DNA of 64,000 bases from Anisakis pegreffii (taxonomy: Eukaryota > Nematoda > Chromadorea > Rhabditida > Anisakidae): the NCBI GenBank assembly GCA_035041965.1, contig JAPYMA010000525.1, positions 62,001 through 126,000 of the forward strand, read 5' to 3'. The position numbers and the translations under genes were made by a program. Position 1 is the first letter of the stretch; each line of letters starts with the position of its first letter. The notes under the pieces were generated by a model. That model had not been told where the DNA came from, made no database searches, and saw only the letters and a list, made by a program, of their open reading frames with translations. Positions 53,057-64,000 of the stretch are shown piece after piece.

Positions 53057-54610
53057 AACTTTCAAAGTATCTATGCAGTTTTTTTTTAATTCCATCACTT
53101 ATTTAGTTTGCAACACGCGATACTACAGTTCATAAATTGCTGCTTAATCGAATGTCCATTTCGAGTGTACCACAGTTTTGTATTTCAGAAAGGATTGTAT
53201 TTCGACGAATCATCTCAACAGTATACTCCGGCTAATTCAGCGCGAAGTTGCAAGCCTATGATCATACTCTTAGCCGTATAATCACTAGCTCAGTTTTCAA
53301 TGACAATTTTTTCTGGAAATCTGAGAACTGATGTGACTCGAGAAAATTCAGTTAAGATCGTGCATTAAAATAGATTTTCATTCTACGTTTTGAGGCCTTA
53401 CAAGCGCGGAACGGTTTTTGTAAGTGATAACCAGTACATTCCCATAGCAAGCATTATAAAACCAATTTCTCACAATATGATTTCGCCAGTTATGAACAAA
53501 TGACATGAATGAACAAATTACGGCCATTAATTTATATAATTGCCCATTTTCTCCTGATGAATTTTTTTTTGCATGAGTTCATTTGCATTCAACACGTTTT
53601 GCAGTATCAAAATTTCATTTCGTGTTGCCTACCTTAGAACCTCTGAGGTCTGTTTTATGTCCCTAGATAAAAGTGAAGTTGAACCGAATCGCGAAATGTG
53701 CAATGCAAAGCGGAAGATCGAGCAAAGCAATAAATGCGAATGAATAGACCGTACTTCTGACCTGATTCTGCAGTTAAACCAAATTGATATCGGCTCTATT
53801 GAAGGAAAGCCGTTGAATCAGCGATGTGTTGTGATACTGTATATTGCGCTATCATACAACAATAGTAGAAGCGTTTATAGATGAGCGATGATCCGTTTTT
53901 GTTTTCAATTAAATAAGAATAATACGGATGGATCATATGAGCAGATGCTTCACGAAATCCTATAATAAGTGTGTTCGATTGATTATCAGTCACATGTGTG
54001 TATGTTATTAAAACAACCATCTGAATGAAACGCATTCAGTTGATTTTGTAACCATATTCACACACTAATTGCTCTTTATTCCACATCAATGCGTTCGAGT
54101 ATTCATGCATTATTCTCTTCTCTCATCTCACCGCCTTGTCAATCCTCTCGCACCTCATAACTCTCTACCTTTCTTGTCTTATCCTGCATATTAGATCATC
54201 AACCCAGTTCGTTCAAGCAAAACTTTGGTTGACCCCATACTTAGGTTGCGTTAATTGTTGCATTATTCTTGATCTTGCACTCTAGTGTAAAATTGTTAAA
54301 CGTTTAGTTTTAGCACGTTTCATCGAAACAAAACAAATGATTTCCACTTATCACGCAAGGCATTTACTGCTTTCAGCTTAGTATTATTGGAGAATGAAAT
54401 TCAATGGCACATCAAATTCTTCAAAGAGCTCAAAATATTAGTAATCTTCTGCACTTTGACTCGAATTCGCTTTACTGAAACAATATCTGTGTAAATCACT
54501 TCCATAACGTATCTGGGTATTGATGTGAGAACCAAATTTTTGAGTTTATTGTTATCAATATTGATGATCAGATCATGCGAAATACTCATAATAATAACTT
54601 TTTTACTTTC

Positions 54611-54785
54611 ACTCTCTTATTATTATTATTTTTATTATTATTACTTATTATTATTATTACATTTATTATCTTCATTTATATTGTTATAATCATTATTATT
54701 TCTATTGCTATCACCATCACTGCTATTAATATCATCGATACTAATAGCATAGTTATTATTATTGCTTCCATTATATTTCTATCGC
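54611..54785. repeat. ATT-type microsatellite
   Basis: Degenerate TTA/ATT triplets with ATC interruptions, complementary in sense to the AAT tract at 49390-49575. A small hairpin (CATTTCCATAT, 3-base loop, ATATGGAAATG) follows at about 54815-54839. Confidence 0.85.
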
Positions 54786-55070
54786 ATTGCTATTTGCGAT
54801 TTCCTTTTCAACATTTCCATATATGATATGGAAATGATATTTGACATTTCCATATCGTATATGATATTTCCTTTTCAACATATGATTTTATTTCCATATA
54901 TTGACGGTTCAAGGTAAATTCAAAATACATTCTTATCCATTTTCTTAGCATATTCACTTCTCAAGTCATCGATAGGTCTGAAATAATAGTGTTGTGACAA
55001 TAAGAATAATCATGATAAGAAGAACTATTCTTTATAGCAATTGTAAAAGCTTTCTCGAACCGTATCAACG

Positions 55071-55141
55071 CACAAGTTTATGCCTCTCTGTTATCACCAA
55101 TATCACTAGTATTGGTGATAACAGAGAGGCATAAACTTGTG
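55071..55141. repeat. Perfect 31-bp foldback
   Basis: 31-bp arms with no mismatch (55071-55101 and 55111-55141) around a 9-base loop, ATCACTAGT. The left arm contains AGTTTATGCCTCTCTG then TTATCACCAAT. A diverged single-arm relative, AGTTTATGCCTTTCTG then TTATCATCAGT, occurs at 23002-23034, so this is a dispersed repeat. Confidence 0.8.
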
Positions 55142-56369
55142 AACGGTCGCATAGAACGGTCGACAAACCAACCGCTCACCGTCTAAACGTAACTCCAGAT
55201 TTCCTGAACGCACAAGGTAGACTTTTATTTGCAATAGAATAGTAATTGAGCATAATCTAAAACGAACTTTGTTATTGACAACTTTTATACCTAATTCATA
55301 ATATGAACATTTTCGATCGTATCATGTAAACAAACACTGTTACAACGATTACTTTTTGCAAATTAATCTGATTTGAAATTTTGTTTTCGACATTCGTGAT
55401 GATCACTGCATTGAAGGATGGTTTGCTGCACGCAAAATTACTTTAAAACTCCTTCAACCTGTACCTTTCATATCATATGAAGCGCAATTTCTGCTTGATC
55501 AAATGCTTTCGTCATGGCAAACTCATGCACTATGTTTTTTTTCGTTACTTCCTCGATCACTTCCAAAATTTCTCCCAAATTTTCCATAAGAACGTACTCA
55601 ATATTCCCCAGTCATTTTTTGCATACGAAATTAGTGGTTAACAAATCTGCTAACCTAGTTCATTGTTTGCACTAAAATATAGTATTTTACATCAAATAAT
55701 ACTATACGAATATAGGTGAAACACATGAAGATACTGACGCCCGAGAAGTTTCTCTTCATGAAACATTTCAAACGATTTGAAATAGGTAAGGAACAAACTA
55801 TTAATCAGAACGGTGGTTATTGGAACTGACGGATAACATATCTGATAGGATAATAAAGGTAAGTGGGAAGAAGATAGCAGTATTTGCTAAGAAGGAAGCA
55901 ATCAAGCAAATTAATGCAAGCCAGAAAAAAATACCAGATAAGCACAATTAAATAATGGGATTTTTATCAGTGGTATCATTGGGTAATATACACCAAAAAG
56001 CGACACAAAATTTCTTGCTAAAGTAGAAATCTAGAAAAAAGAGATTTAATTGTAGATTTTCACACATTTTCCTTTTAAAAATAAGAACGAAAACGAAAAT
56101 AGATATTCCATAGCAGAGTTTATATTGTTTACGAATGAAAGTAATGAATTCGTTTCAAGGAAATCAATCTATCGCAGTTAACAAAATGAGCAACTATTCT
56201 CGGATTGTCTGAAGCTGAACTGTTTGACGACATTCAAGATATGTTCACCTGCCGTCTAAGTCAAATTTCGCTTCAGCAAACCCTAACTTTTAGCCACTTG
56301 TCTCCAATAACATATTATTTTTAATGGATACAATATTAAAGCACTTTGAAAAAAAAACGTTGATTTCAG

Positions 56370-56774
56370 GTGTATCTGCATTATAAATGTGATCGAAGGC
56401 TTCCAGTTTTTCGCATACTTTGTGTGTTTCAGGTCACAGAGATTTCTCTTTCCCGACTTCAGCCATACTTTGCATTGTTACTCACTGACTGCATTTTTCA
56501 TGTATTGAAATTATATTCAAGGCTATATGTGTCATTGTTATTTGGCAGTTATGTGCTGTTATCGTGCAGTGCTGAGTTGCAAAGAACAAGTGAATTTAGA
56601 GCACATGTATGGCCAACGGGCACGTTGCAATACGAAAGTAGCAGCAATCCGAATTTGAGATCACTTCTTTCACGAGCATTGCATTATCGTGAATACCTCT
56701 TAGCTATCGGATTTTATTTCTGTATAATACATACAAAACGATTTTTTCTGTCCCTGACGCATTTCATTTTATAG
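56370..56774 (+). other. 134-aa open frame, unassigned
   Basis: The longest uninterrupted frame of the gene-poor region apart from repeat artefacts. It contains hydrophobic stretches (YVSLLFGSYVLLSC) and a less biased part (RAHVWPTGTLQYESSSNPN). CAG acceptor-like sites lie at about 56369 and 56433. No family was recognised and no neighbouring exon fits, so it may be chance. Confidence 0.2.
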
Positions 56775-57850
56775 CCGAAAAGGTCGTATGGTTTGTTGTA
56801 AAACTTGAGAAGAATAGAACAGTAAACGTTAGAGTAGGGCAGTTATATTAACAGTTTTTCTGAAACGCAATGCTTTTTTCAGCTTCAATGAGGGAGATGC
56901 GTCCTTCGAATTTTGTAAATATTTTAAGCCACTAATTCATACTATCGTAATTGTTCCGTTCTGGTACCGTGTTCAGTTTGCGTTATCATTCTGTGTGATT
57001 GAAATCACATTCATTGTCAGTTATCACTGTTTATCAGCAATAATTTTCAATTGGCCTCTAAATGGATGTACGCCTTAACAAGTATTGCCTTGGACAGGTC
57101 ATCATTAAGATGCCACCAAAAACATTTTATTTTTGAACTGAATCAGCGTTAGTGATTGCCATTTTTTTGCAAAATATTATGCCGCAGCTTTATCACCTGA
57201 TAGTATCCAGAAGATTCTGAATGCTATCCATAAGAGATTGAATTGGAAGGGGAAAGTTAACGTGAAATGTCAAAGGAGATGGGAGTCAAAAGACTCATTC
57301 GTGTTACAAACTGACCATCCTTGGCCAAATCAAACACACTTTCTTAATATCAAAATTTAACACTATTCAGAATTATCTCCTCCAAATATACAAAAGCCGA
57401 TCGGACGAAGGTGACCGTTCCAAATGGAACGTTCTCGGTAAAAAGTGCAAATATTTTTTGAAATCAGAACGCCCACGGTAAAAACTGAAAATGTCATTCT
57501 GATTTTATTACGATCTGAAAAAATGATATATGGTAGTGAAAAAATGAAACACGGTACGCAAGAAAATAGTTTTGTGTTCGATATGATTCACTTCTAAGTG
57601 GTGGCATCAAGTGTTCGTTGACCGTTGTAGTTGGGATTTGATAGAGTTTGATAAAGAGTGCTTTCAAATAGCATTAGCGTGTTTCGTTCGACTGATAATA
57701 TAATATATTAGTTGACTGATTAATAGTTGCAGATTTTATTGCAAAATAATAGTAGTGGCAAACATATGCATATGTATCGCCTAGAATTGAAGGTAATAAA
57801 GGCAGTGAATCGCTCCACAAGAGTATCATTGTCGACAGTATCATTGTTGC

Positions 57851-59880
57851 ATGCGAACGAGTATGGCTGCTATCAATAGTTGGTTGTTGTGCTTGCTTGT
57901 CTCTGCATTAGCAGTTTCATTGACGTTTGCATGCGATAATCCTGATGGTGCTTGGATCAACAAAAAGAAATCAGTTTTACAAATCAAACATGAGAATGGT
58001 ACAATTAGCGGACTGATGGACATTCATAAATACAGTGATGGTCGAATGAGTGGTGAGTTTATGGTTGTTTATTTTTCACTTCATTCTCTTTATTATTCAT
58101 AAAATTTGTTAATATCAGTAGTGCAACTCCTTCATTTTTACAACGGCAATTTACAATCTATTGTTGCTAAGCGAAACGTCCAATCATTAACAAAAATAAG
58201 TTCAAAAAATTCTTTTGTTGGAAATTTCAAGTCAATACTTTCTCCCGGCCAAAAAAAAACAAAAATTAGTTCCATATTTGAGTTGATCATCTAACAAGTA
58301 CAGGTTTTCTTCACCTTCATTCGAATCGCTCGCACAACATATGAAGTAAACGTTTTTAGTCAATTTCGATTCATTTTCGAGGTTAGTTTTCGTCAGGAGG
58401 CAACTTTCTGACCGACAGGAGCTCCATCGAGGTGGGTAATTCCGAATAGGAAGTCAGGGAGCAAAATGCTCGGCAGTACCTAATCGTCAGAGTCTCAATC
58501 ATCCAACGGAGCTAAGTCCGATACGTAAGCGATGTGTAGGCTTCGTTCATGGTTACAGTTCGTTTCGACAGTTTGGTCTTGATCTGAATTCGTCGCAAAC
58601 ATAGTAGTGTTGGGAACCGAGAGATTTTTTCTCGATGGTCTCTGACCGAATTATTCCCTAATCGTTCCGCTCTGGTCGGCTTTCCCCTCAGCCCCTAACT
58701 AACCATTACTGGTCATCGATCATTCAGATAGCAATTAAAATTGAATATGTTCTTTTTTTTATAACGCACGTGCGTTTCACTGCAGTGAACGTGAAGAAAA
58801 CTTTTACTTGTCACTATCCTATAAGTGCAACACTCCCATTTAGTAAATGACAATAAAAGTTGAGTTGAATATGCAATTGCATCATTTTATCGTGTGCTGA
58901 TATGATCCTCTTCAGTATACCTCACAAAAAGTTAGACAACAACTAATTGATTTGAACCTTATTGTTTTTGAAAAAAAAAGCTTAAATTTGCGTACTTTCA
59001 ATTAATTATCAGTGACCTGTTTTCTGATATGCAGCACTGAAACTGTTCACTACATTCATTCAGAGAAACGTGAGCAATCTACAAATGAAAGATACATGCT
59101 CCGTTTGAGTGTTATGAGCGTTTAAATGTTCCCAAAACAGACTTCAAAGAGTCGAACTCGTTAACCCATTGTGCATCTATGCGGAAATGTTTCAATTTGC
59201 AGAAGAAGTTTATAATTATCCTGTCTGCGGTACCTATCTAGATAGTGGGCTTATCGCATACACAGTCACATTTTCGGACTCGTTGGCTGCAGTTACCGGC
59301 CAGTGCTATAGCGAGAACAATCAAGTAGTGTACTTTTTGCTATTTGAACGAGTTTCGTTCCAGCGAATCAATTTTTTGATGTGCCCACGAAATCCTTCGC
59401 ATGGAAGGAATATAGAAGCGATGACGACTGGCTCAGATCGGACGACACAACAATAAATCCTTTTGATTTTATGACTGAATAATACTTATTTCCAGGACAT
59501 TATAAAAGTCACTTGGCTACTAAAAACACCAACAAATAACAGTTTCAATTACTGGATGGAAACACGGTTACTTGTGATTGTTTCTTCCTCAGTCATTCCC
59601 CATTCGAACATATTATTCAGAAGCAAAAACCGTATCGTGCTGTCATTTAGAATCAACAAAAATTCACATAATTTGGTCGGAGAACGTTAGTCGTGGTTTT
59701 AAAAAATCAATACTAGAGACGATATTTCACGGATAACACAAATTCTTTTCGTTAGCTCATTCCGAAAACAAACCGAACATATTATTGCTAAATGAATAAA
59801 GAAGCAATTTTCAGGGTTGGAGAAGATGCATTCAGACGAATACGTTTGCCAGGAGGGCAAGATACAACCGGTGCACCTAG
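57851..59880 (+). CDS. Avidin-family secreted protein
   Basis: Three exons, 57851-58052, 59203-59351 and 59815-59880, joining in frame to 139 codons (138 aa), the size of avidin or streptavidin with a signal peptide. A hydrophobic leader (LLCLLVSALAVSLTFA) is followed by Cys28. Avidin-type strands appear in order: CDNPDGAWINKKKSVLQI (avidin CSLTGKWTNDLGSNMTI), GTISG, CGTYL, YTVTFSD, VTGQCYSENNQ (avidin FTGQCFIDRNG) and GWRRCIQTNTFARR (streptavidin AWKSTLVGHDTFTK). The two cysteines forming avidin's disulfide (first Cys and GQC) are kept; three more are present. Biotin-contact counterparts Asn37, Ser41, the GW Trp and the TNTF Asn are conserved, but avidin Trp70 and Trp97 become Phe and Tyr33 becomes Met. 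Biotin binding is therefore uncertain. ENGT is a possible N-glycosylation site. Start may also be Met5. AATAAA lies about 100 nt after the stop. Confidence 0.75.
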
Positions 59881-59981
59881 TGCCACAACTTCTGAGCAGT
59901 GATAAAAACGAAAGGAATGTGCGCATCGAGGGAAATTAAATGATCAATCAGATCATGATCAATTTACGACGTTTTGTTGAG

Positions 59982-59987
59982 AATAAA
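59982..59987 (+). terminator. Polyadenylation signal of the avidin-like gene
   Basis: AATAAA about 100 nt after the TAG stop at 59878-59880, before the convergent minus-strand gene ending at 60167. Confidence 0.5.
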
Positions 59988-60166
59988 TATGCTGTTGTTC
60001 GTTTCTTTATCTTCAAATACTCAGAATTATGAAACATTTTCAAATAAAAGCGTTAGTCGAAGTTCATTGTTACAGTGAAATTTGAACATTCAACAAAAAT
60101 ATTTACATAGTTCACCCATACAAACAATTAAATAACTGCGAATAAATGTCTCCTATACAAACACAT

Positions 60167-61650
60167 TCAATCGTCCGAAAGGATGTAAGGAGCAATTTTG
60201 ACTATCTTTTTGATGGTAGCATCGTCGAGTTTATTCCCGTACACATCTTGCTCCAGTTGACCATCAGTCACATCCAAAACTTTAGCACACAACAGGTCGT
60301 TAATGGTACATTTCGAACGTCGTTCGTATTTGGTTAGTAACCGTTGTAAGTAACGGAAACGGCGCATCTGCAATGAGTATTATACGATAATAAATTCATA
60401 AGATGCACAGTTTATAAATGAAACATCGTAAACGCACACCAATAAATGCGACATGCCATATTTCAATAACAAATCTTATGAGTTTTTGTATCAAATCGAC
60501 TGTCATTACTGATAACTAACGATAAGATTGTGCACGAACATACCTCAAGTAAAGAATCGGGACTGGATTTGATTGCTCCACAAAGAACGTCGAGCGCTTC
60601 GTCAACGATTTTGTGATTCGTATCGAATCTTGGCACATCTTCGTTGAGAACACGTTCCAGTTGCGACAATGCCTCTTGCAAATGACCCATTCGTGAAAGT
60701 AGTTGTACCCTTAGACTCGTACCCAAAATGTGCACATCAGGCGGTAACCATTTGAAAAATTCACTTGCTATTTCCAAATTATCCTGAACGTCAATTGCAA
60801 GGCTACATCATTCGGCTTGTATCTAATTATGCAATTATCTTATTAAACGTTCACGAATCAATTTTGAAATTATACTGAATCACCACTAAAAAATTAAAAC
60901 TTCTTTACTATTCAAACGGTGAGTTTATGAAAACTGATCAGTCGGTTACTGCCAGCCTCAGTTATAACATTCACACAATGAGCGATTGAAATACGAGTAA
61001 TGGAATAAAAGATACTAAAAATAACGAACCAAAATGAGTGCGAGATGAATGCAGAAGTAAACAGCACGATTGGAGTACGCTTTCGTGATTTGTTTATCGC
61101 TTTTCAAGAAATCCGCGAGCAATTTCAGAGCGTCGTTGGTTTGCTGGAAAAGAAAGAAGTGCACAACAATGATAAAACAACAATCACGATTAATGCTGCA
61201 ACTATACCACCCTCAAAATATGTATATCACAACAACAAAAACTAAACTTTCATACAAATCTGTTCGCATATAAACTTTTCAATCGCTAATACTATCAAGA
61301 GGAGTTCACGAAACATTACTATGTTCAAATTATCGTAACGGTTTATTGTGAAACATTCAGAAAATTGAGCAATAAGTGCAATAACATACAAGACGATGGC
61401 ACTGTGCAGCAAATTTGACTGCTTCTTGTGAGCGTTCTTGTTGGTTCTGAATAGAATGCAATGCGTCGACATGGCACTGCAGTGATCGGTTGGAATCACT
61501 ACCGCACTGCGAATGAGATGCGGTAATCGAGAGTGCATTGTGTGCTAGTGCTCTATGCGAATTCCACCTTGCGTACTGCCTCAATTGCGCAGCACTCAAG
61601 ACCGAAGTTATGCGCCGTAGCAATGCAGTAGCTGTACGACAGCGTGACAT
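60167..61650 (-). CDS. Putative mitochondrial helical-repeat protein, function unknown
   Basis: Four minus-strand exons, 61650-61390, 61143-61063, 60783-60544, 60367-60167, join in frame to 261 codons (260 aa). The start MSRCRTATALLRRITSVLSA is Arg/Ser/Ala-rich with no acidic residue, like a mitochondrial presequence. The middle is helical: NDALKLLADFLKSDKQITKA, DNLEIASEFFKWLPPDVHIL, and RVQLLSRMGHLQEALSQLER, the last reminiscent of a TPR/PPR-like helix pair. The end (LDDATIKKIVKIAPYILSDD) is compact and basic. I do not recognise the exact family; small mitochondrial PPR/TPR proteins are the best guess. A TTCACTTGCAG acceptor 12 nt before the ATG fits trans-splicing. It lies about 0.58 kb downstream of RPL17 on the same strand, so the two might be one operon. 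Confidence 0.7.
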
Positions 61651-62228
61651 CACCGTGTCTATCTGCAAGTGAATTCCACTTAAGAAACCATTAAAAATGG
61701 TAACCATTAAAAATGACCACTCTCTGTTCGAACAATAAATAATCGATAGCTCATCAAATGAGCAATGTGATGCGCCGAGTTACCCACACCTCATCGAGAT
61801 TCATTTTCAATGAATCGACATCTACTTATTTTGCAATTTGCTTCAACTTCTCATTATCACAAGCAATGAGTTCGGAAACGTTATGTGAAGTATTTGAATG
61901 AATTGTTTCTTTGTTTTTGAAAAGACAAAACATATCTCTCCAACAGTAAAACCGGTAATGTTAACATTTTTGTTTTTTTCGAAAATTATTCCTCCAGATA
62001 TGTTCAGAATCGAAAGGAGCCTCAAGGAACATTCAGACGTTCAGTGGAGTGAAGTGTAAATTCATTAGTCAACATCGGCGATATCACATCCGTAGATGAG
62101 AGTGAAACGAACATGTGAACAGAGTGAGAAGTTGAGCACAATAATCATCAAACCTTTATGAATATTATAACAACAACTCAACAAAATTGTCAACAAAAAT
62201 TGACGCAACCGATATGAAAACAAGAAAT

Positions 62229-63313
62229 TTAGTATTCGCCACGGGCCAGTATACGACGCTGTTTCTTTTTCGATTCCTTCTTGGTTTTCGTGACACCTTC
62301 AGCTGGCTTAGCGACAACTTCTTCCTTCTCGGACAGAATCACTTCTATATGACACGGTGACGACATATATGCTGCAATAATTTCATTTTGAAAATGAACC
62401 TCATAGAAACCAGTGTAGCTTAGATTTAAAAAAAAAACAAAAAATACATAGCCGTTTGATATTTCAACAACGGATTGTAAAAATGGCTTATAACCAAACA
62501 AATAAGCCATAAGCGTTCACGATCGACTTTAAAATTGAAAACTAACGATTTATTCGGCCATGAGCACGGTACGTGCGACGTCGCATTTTGGCAGCACGCT
62601 GCACTTGAATGTGCTCAACAACAAGATGGTCCGTGTCAAGACCTTTATATTCCGCATTACTTTCGGCATTCCTAGAAAACTAAATTCATGTCTAGAAATT
62701 CACTAATATTTCAATGCGTCACTTATCAAAATCAATTATTTAACTATATCAAGCCGAACGGTATAATTCAATCAAAACATGATTTCATACTTATAATCTC
62801 GCAAAAATTTGATCCCTTTTATAAGATTCATAAGAGCCATCGCTCAAACTCGTTAATGAGCATTTTTTGAAAGACATCAGTCACCAACAGATGACTGCAA
62901 GCATCAAATGAATAATACAAAAATGAATGGTCGGGAGTCTTAAAATACACATAAATATACGGCGTAAACTAAAAGAACTACAAGTGGACAGAACAGACTG
63001 ATTGTTCACAATTCACTAACCTTAACAACTGAAGTAAGAATTCGGCTGATTTCTTCGGCCAACGTCCTTGAGTATGTCCCCATGCTTTGGCTTGAGCTTT
63101 TCGACCAACACAATGGTTGAATTTGCGGAATGGAACAATCTCTTTCATTTCTTTGACATTTTCCAGGAAAGGTATCGCACGCTTTAAGGGCATATGCTTG
63201 ATGGCTTGTGCCGTCTCGTGTGTGTTCTTGAAGTGTACACGAAGATCTGAACCACGCGCCTTGCACGATTTTGTACTGTTTTCTGGCTGCATTGTATAAT
63301 GTATTTTCCCCAT
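62229..63313 (-). CDS. RPL17: 60S ribosomal protein L17 (uL22)
   Basis: Cytosolic large-subunit protein that lines the peptide exit tunnel. Three minus-strand exons: 63313-63021, 62671-62547, 62371-62229; 187 codons (186 aa), the family size (184 in mammals). Landmarks in order: [118 protein letters not shown] and a Lys/Arg-rich tail. Codons split at both introns (AG|G and C|CA) restore conserved residues. The N-terminus MGKIHYTM differs slightly from the usual MVRYS start. A GATTTTGCAG acceptor lies 12 nt upstream of the ATG, a likely spliced-leader site. It is probably the first gene of a tandem with the helical protein downstream. Confidence 0.97.
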
Positions 63314-64000
63314 ATTTATTATCCCTGCAAAATCAATCGAACTGAACTGAATTATTTTTCAAGAAGGTAATGAGAATAGCGATTCAACAATCCACCGTCA
63401 TTATTTACACGAAATAAACAAACGAACACAGATTTCTAACAACCGACGCGATGAAAATCACTAATGAAAAAGGCGATTGAGATGAAACAAAGATCGCATG
63501 TTCAGTAAAATCGAATAACAGGAATAAGCAAAAAATGATTATTAGAGAACAAATGTAAGGCGCTCTAAATTCAGAGTTAAAACACTAAAAAGTTCTCGAG
63601 CAAACTTGGTCAGTTCACGCCAATATGCAAGTTCACACAAACATTAATAAATAAATTAAAAGCAAACTGTGGCTGAACATCAATTTCCGCAAACTAATTG
63701 ATGAATAGATCTCGTATAGTTCTATGGGTGATCGAGAACAAACGCAGAGTGCACACAAGCTGAATAAACTACAACTGAATATTCATGAAGATAAGCATCC
63801 AGCATCCACTAGCATTGAGGGTGTGGTCAAAAAACGTGATGAATAAACTCGATAATCCAGACGACAGCGTTTATTACTTCAATCATAATGACATGAATGC
63901 AGCGTTTGAATGTCGTTCAAAAACCACAGAAAAAGTGAACTTATCGATATATGATACATGAAATTTAAAGCAAAAACAAGAACCGAAGCAACAATGAGTC
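63314..64000. other. Upstream region of RPL17
   Basis: AT-rich sequence with no open exon chain, running to the window edge. It should contain the RPL17 promoter; no specific motif was recognised. Confidence 0.4.

Larger units (their letters stand above)
47072..57850. other. Gene-poor region with simple repeats and foldbacks
   Basis: Nearly 11 kb without a gene I can support. Holds AAT-type microsatellite (49390-49575), ATT-type tract (54611-54785), hairpins at 51943-52000 and 55071-55141, a coding-like minus patch at 52789-53056 and a 134-aa plus frame at 56370-56774. The sparse coding fits regulatory DNA upstream of the homeobox gene, but no specific element was recognised. Confidence 0.4.

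Noticed and set aside
59169..59456. 95-aa frame continuing past avidin-like exon 2, and an overlapping frame ending at 59482 with DDDW
   Set aside because: The second frame first looked like avidin's DDW strand, which would have needed a frameshift. Splicing at 59351 to 59815 gives the final strand in phase without any shift.

Overview
The window reads as a nuclear genome fragment of a nematode, probably a chromadorean. Evidence: AT-rich DNA; protein-coding genes cut into many short exons with GT/AG introns of tens to about 1,150 bases; acceptors of the nematode TTTCAG type; several acceptor-like AGs just upstream of start codons, as expected for spliced-leader trans-splicing; and an insertion built from TTAGGC/GCCTAA units, the nematode telomere repeat. 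All exon models were assembled by hand from reading frame, splice sites and remembered family alignments; in every recognised gene the exon phases close exactly.

Layout: a hAT-type non-autonomous element (876-1679); mitochondrial aspartate aminotransferase (minus, 5422-8642); ribosomal protein eS21 (minus, 11725-12235); Derlin-1 (minus, 13951-15390), head to head with a HERPUD-type ubiquitin-like ER membrane protein (plus, 17459-20051); lambda-crystallin/L-gulonate 3-dehydrogenase (plus, 24726-27740); intraflagellar transport protein IFT57 (plus, 30237-33795), convergent with a six-exon secreted cysteine-rich protein (minus, 34225-37059); a second hAT copy (37999-38872); a goosecoid-class homeobox gene (minus, 45327-47071); a gene-poor stretch of simple repeats and foldbacks; an avidin-family secreted protein (plus, 57851-59880); and a minus-strand tandem of ribosomal protein uL22/RPL17 (62229-63313) followed by a short mitochondrial-looking helical protein (60167-61650).

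Functional links: Derlin-1 and HERPUD act in the same pathway, retro-translocation and degradation of misfolded ER proteins, and share about 2 kb of upstream DNA containing a TGACGTCA site. The RPL17/helical-protein pair has the order and spacing of a possible nematode operon. The other genes look like unrelated neighbours.

Most notable: an intron-containing avidin-like gene in a nematode, whose predicted pocket keeps some but not all biotin-contact residues; a 245-bp foldback transposon in a Derlin intron, with 9-bp target duplications and a core of telomere-type repeats; the divergent ERAD pair; the uncharacterised 16-cysteine secreted protein; and two short hairpins of pre-miRNA size.
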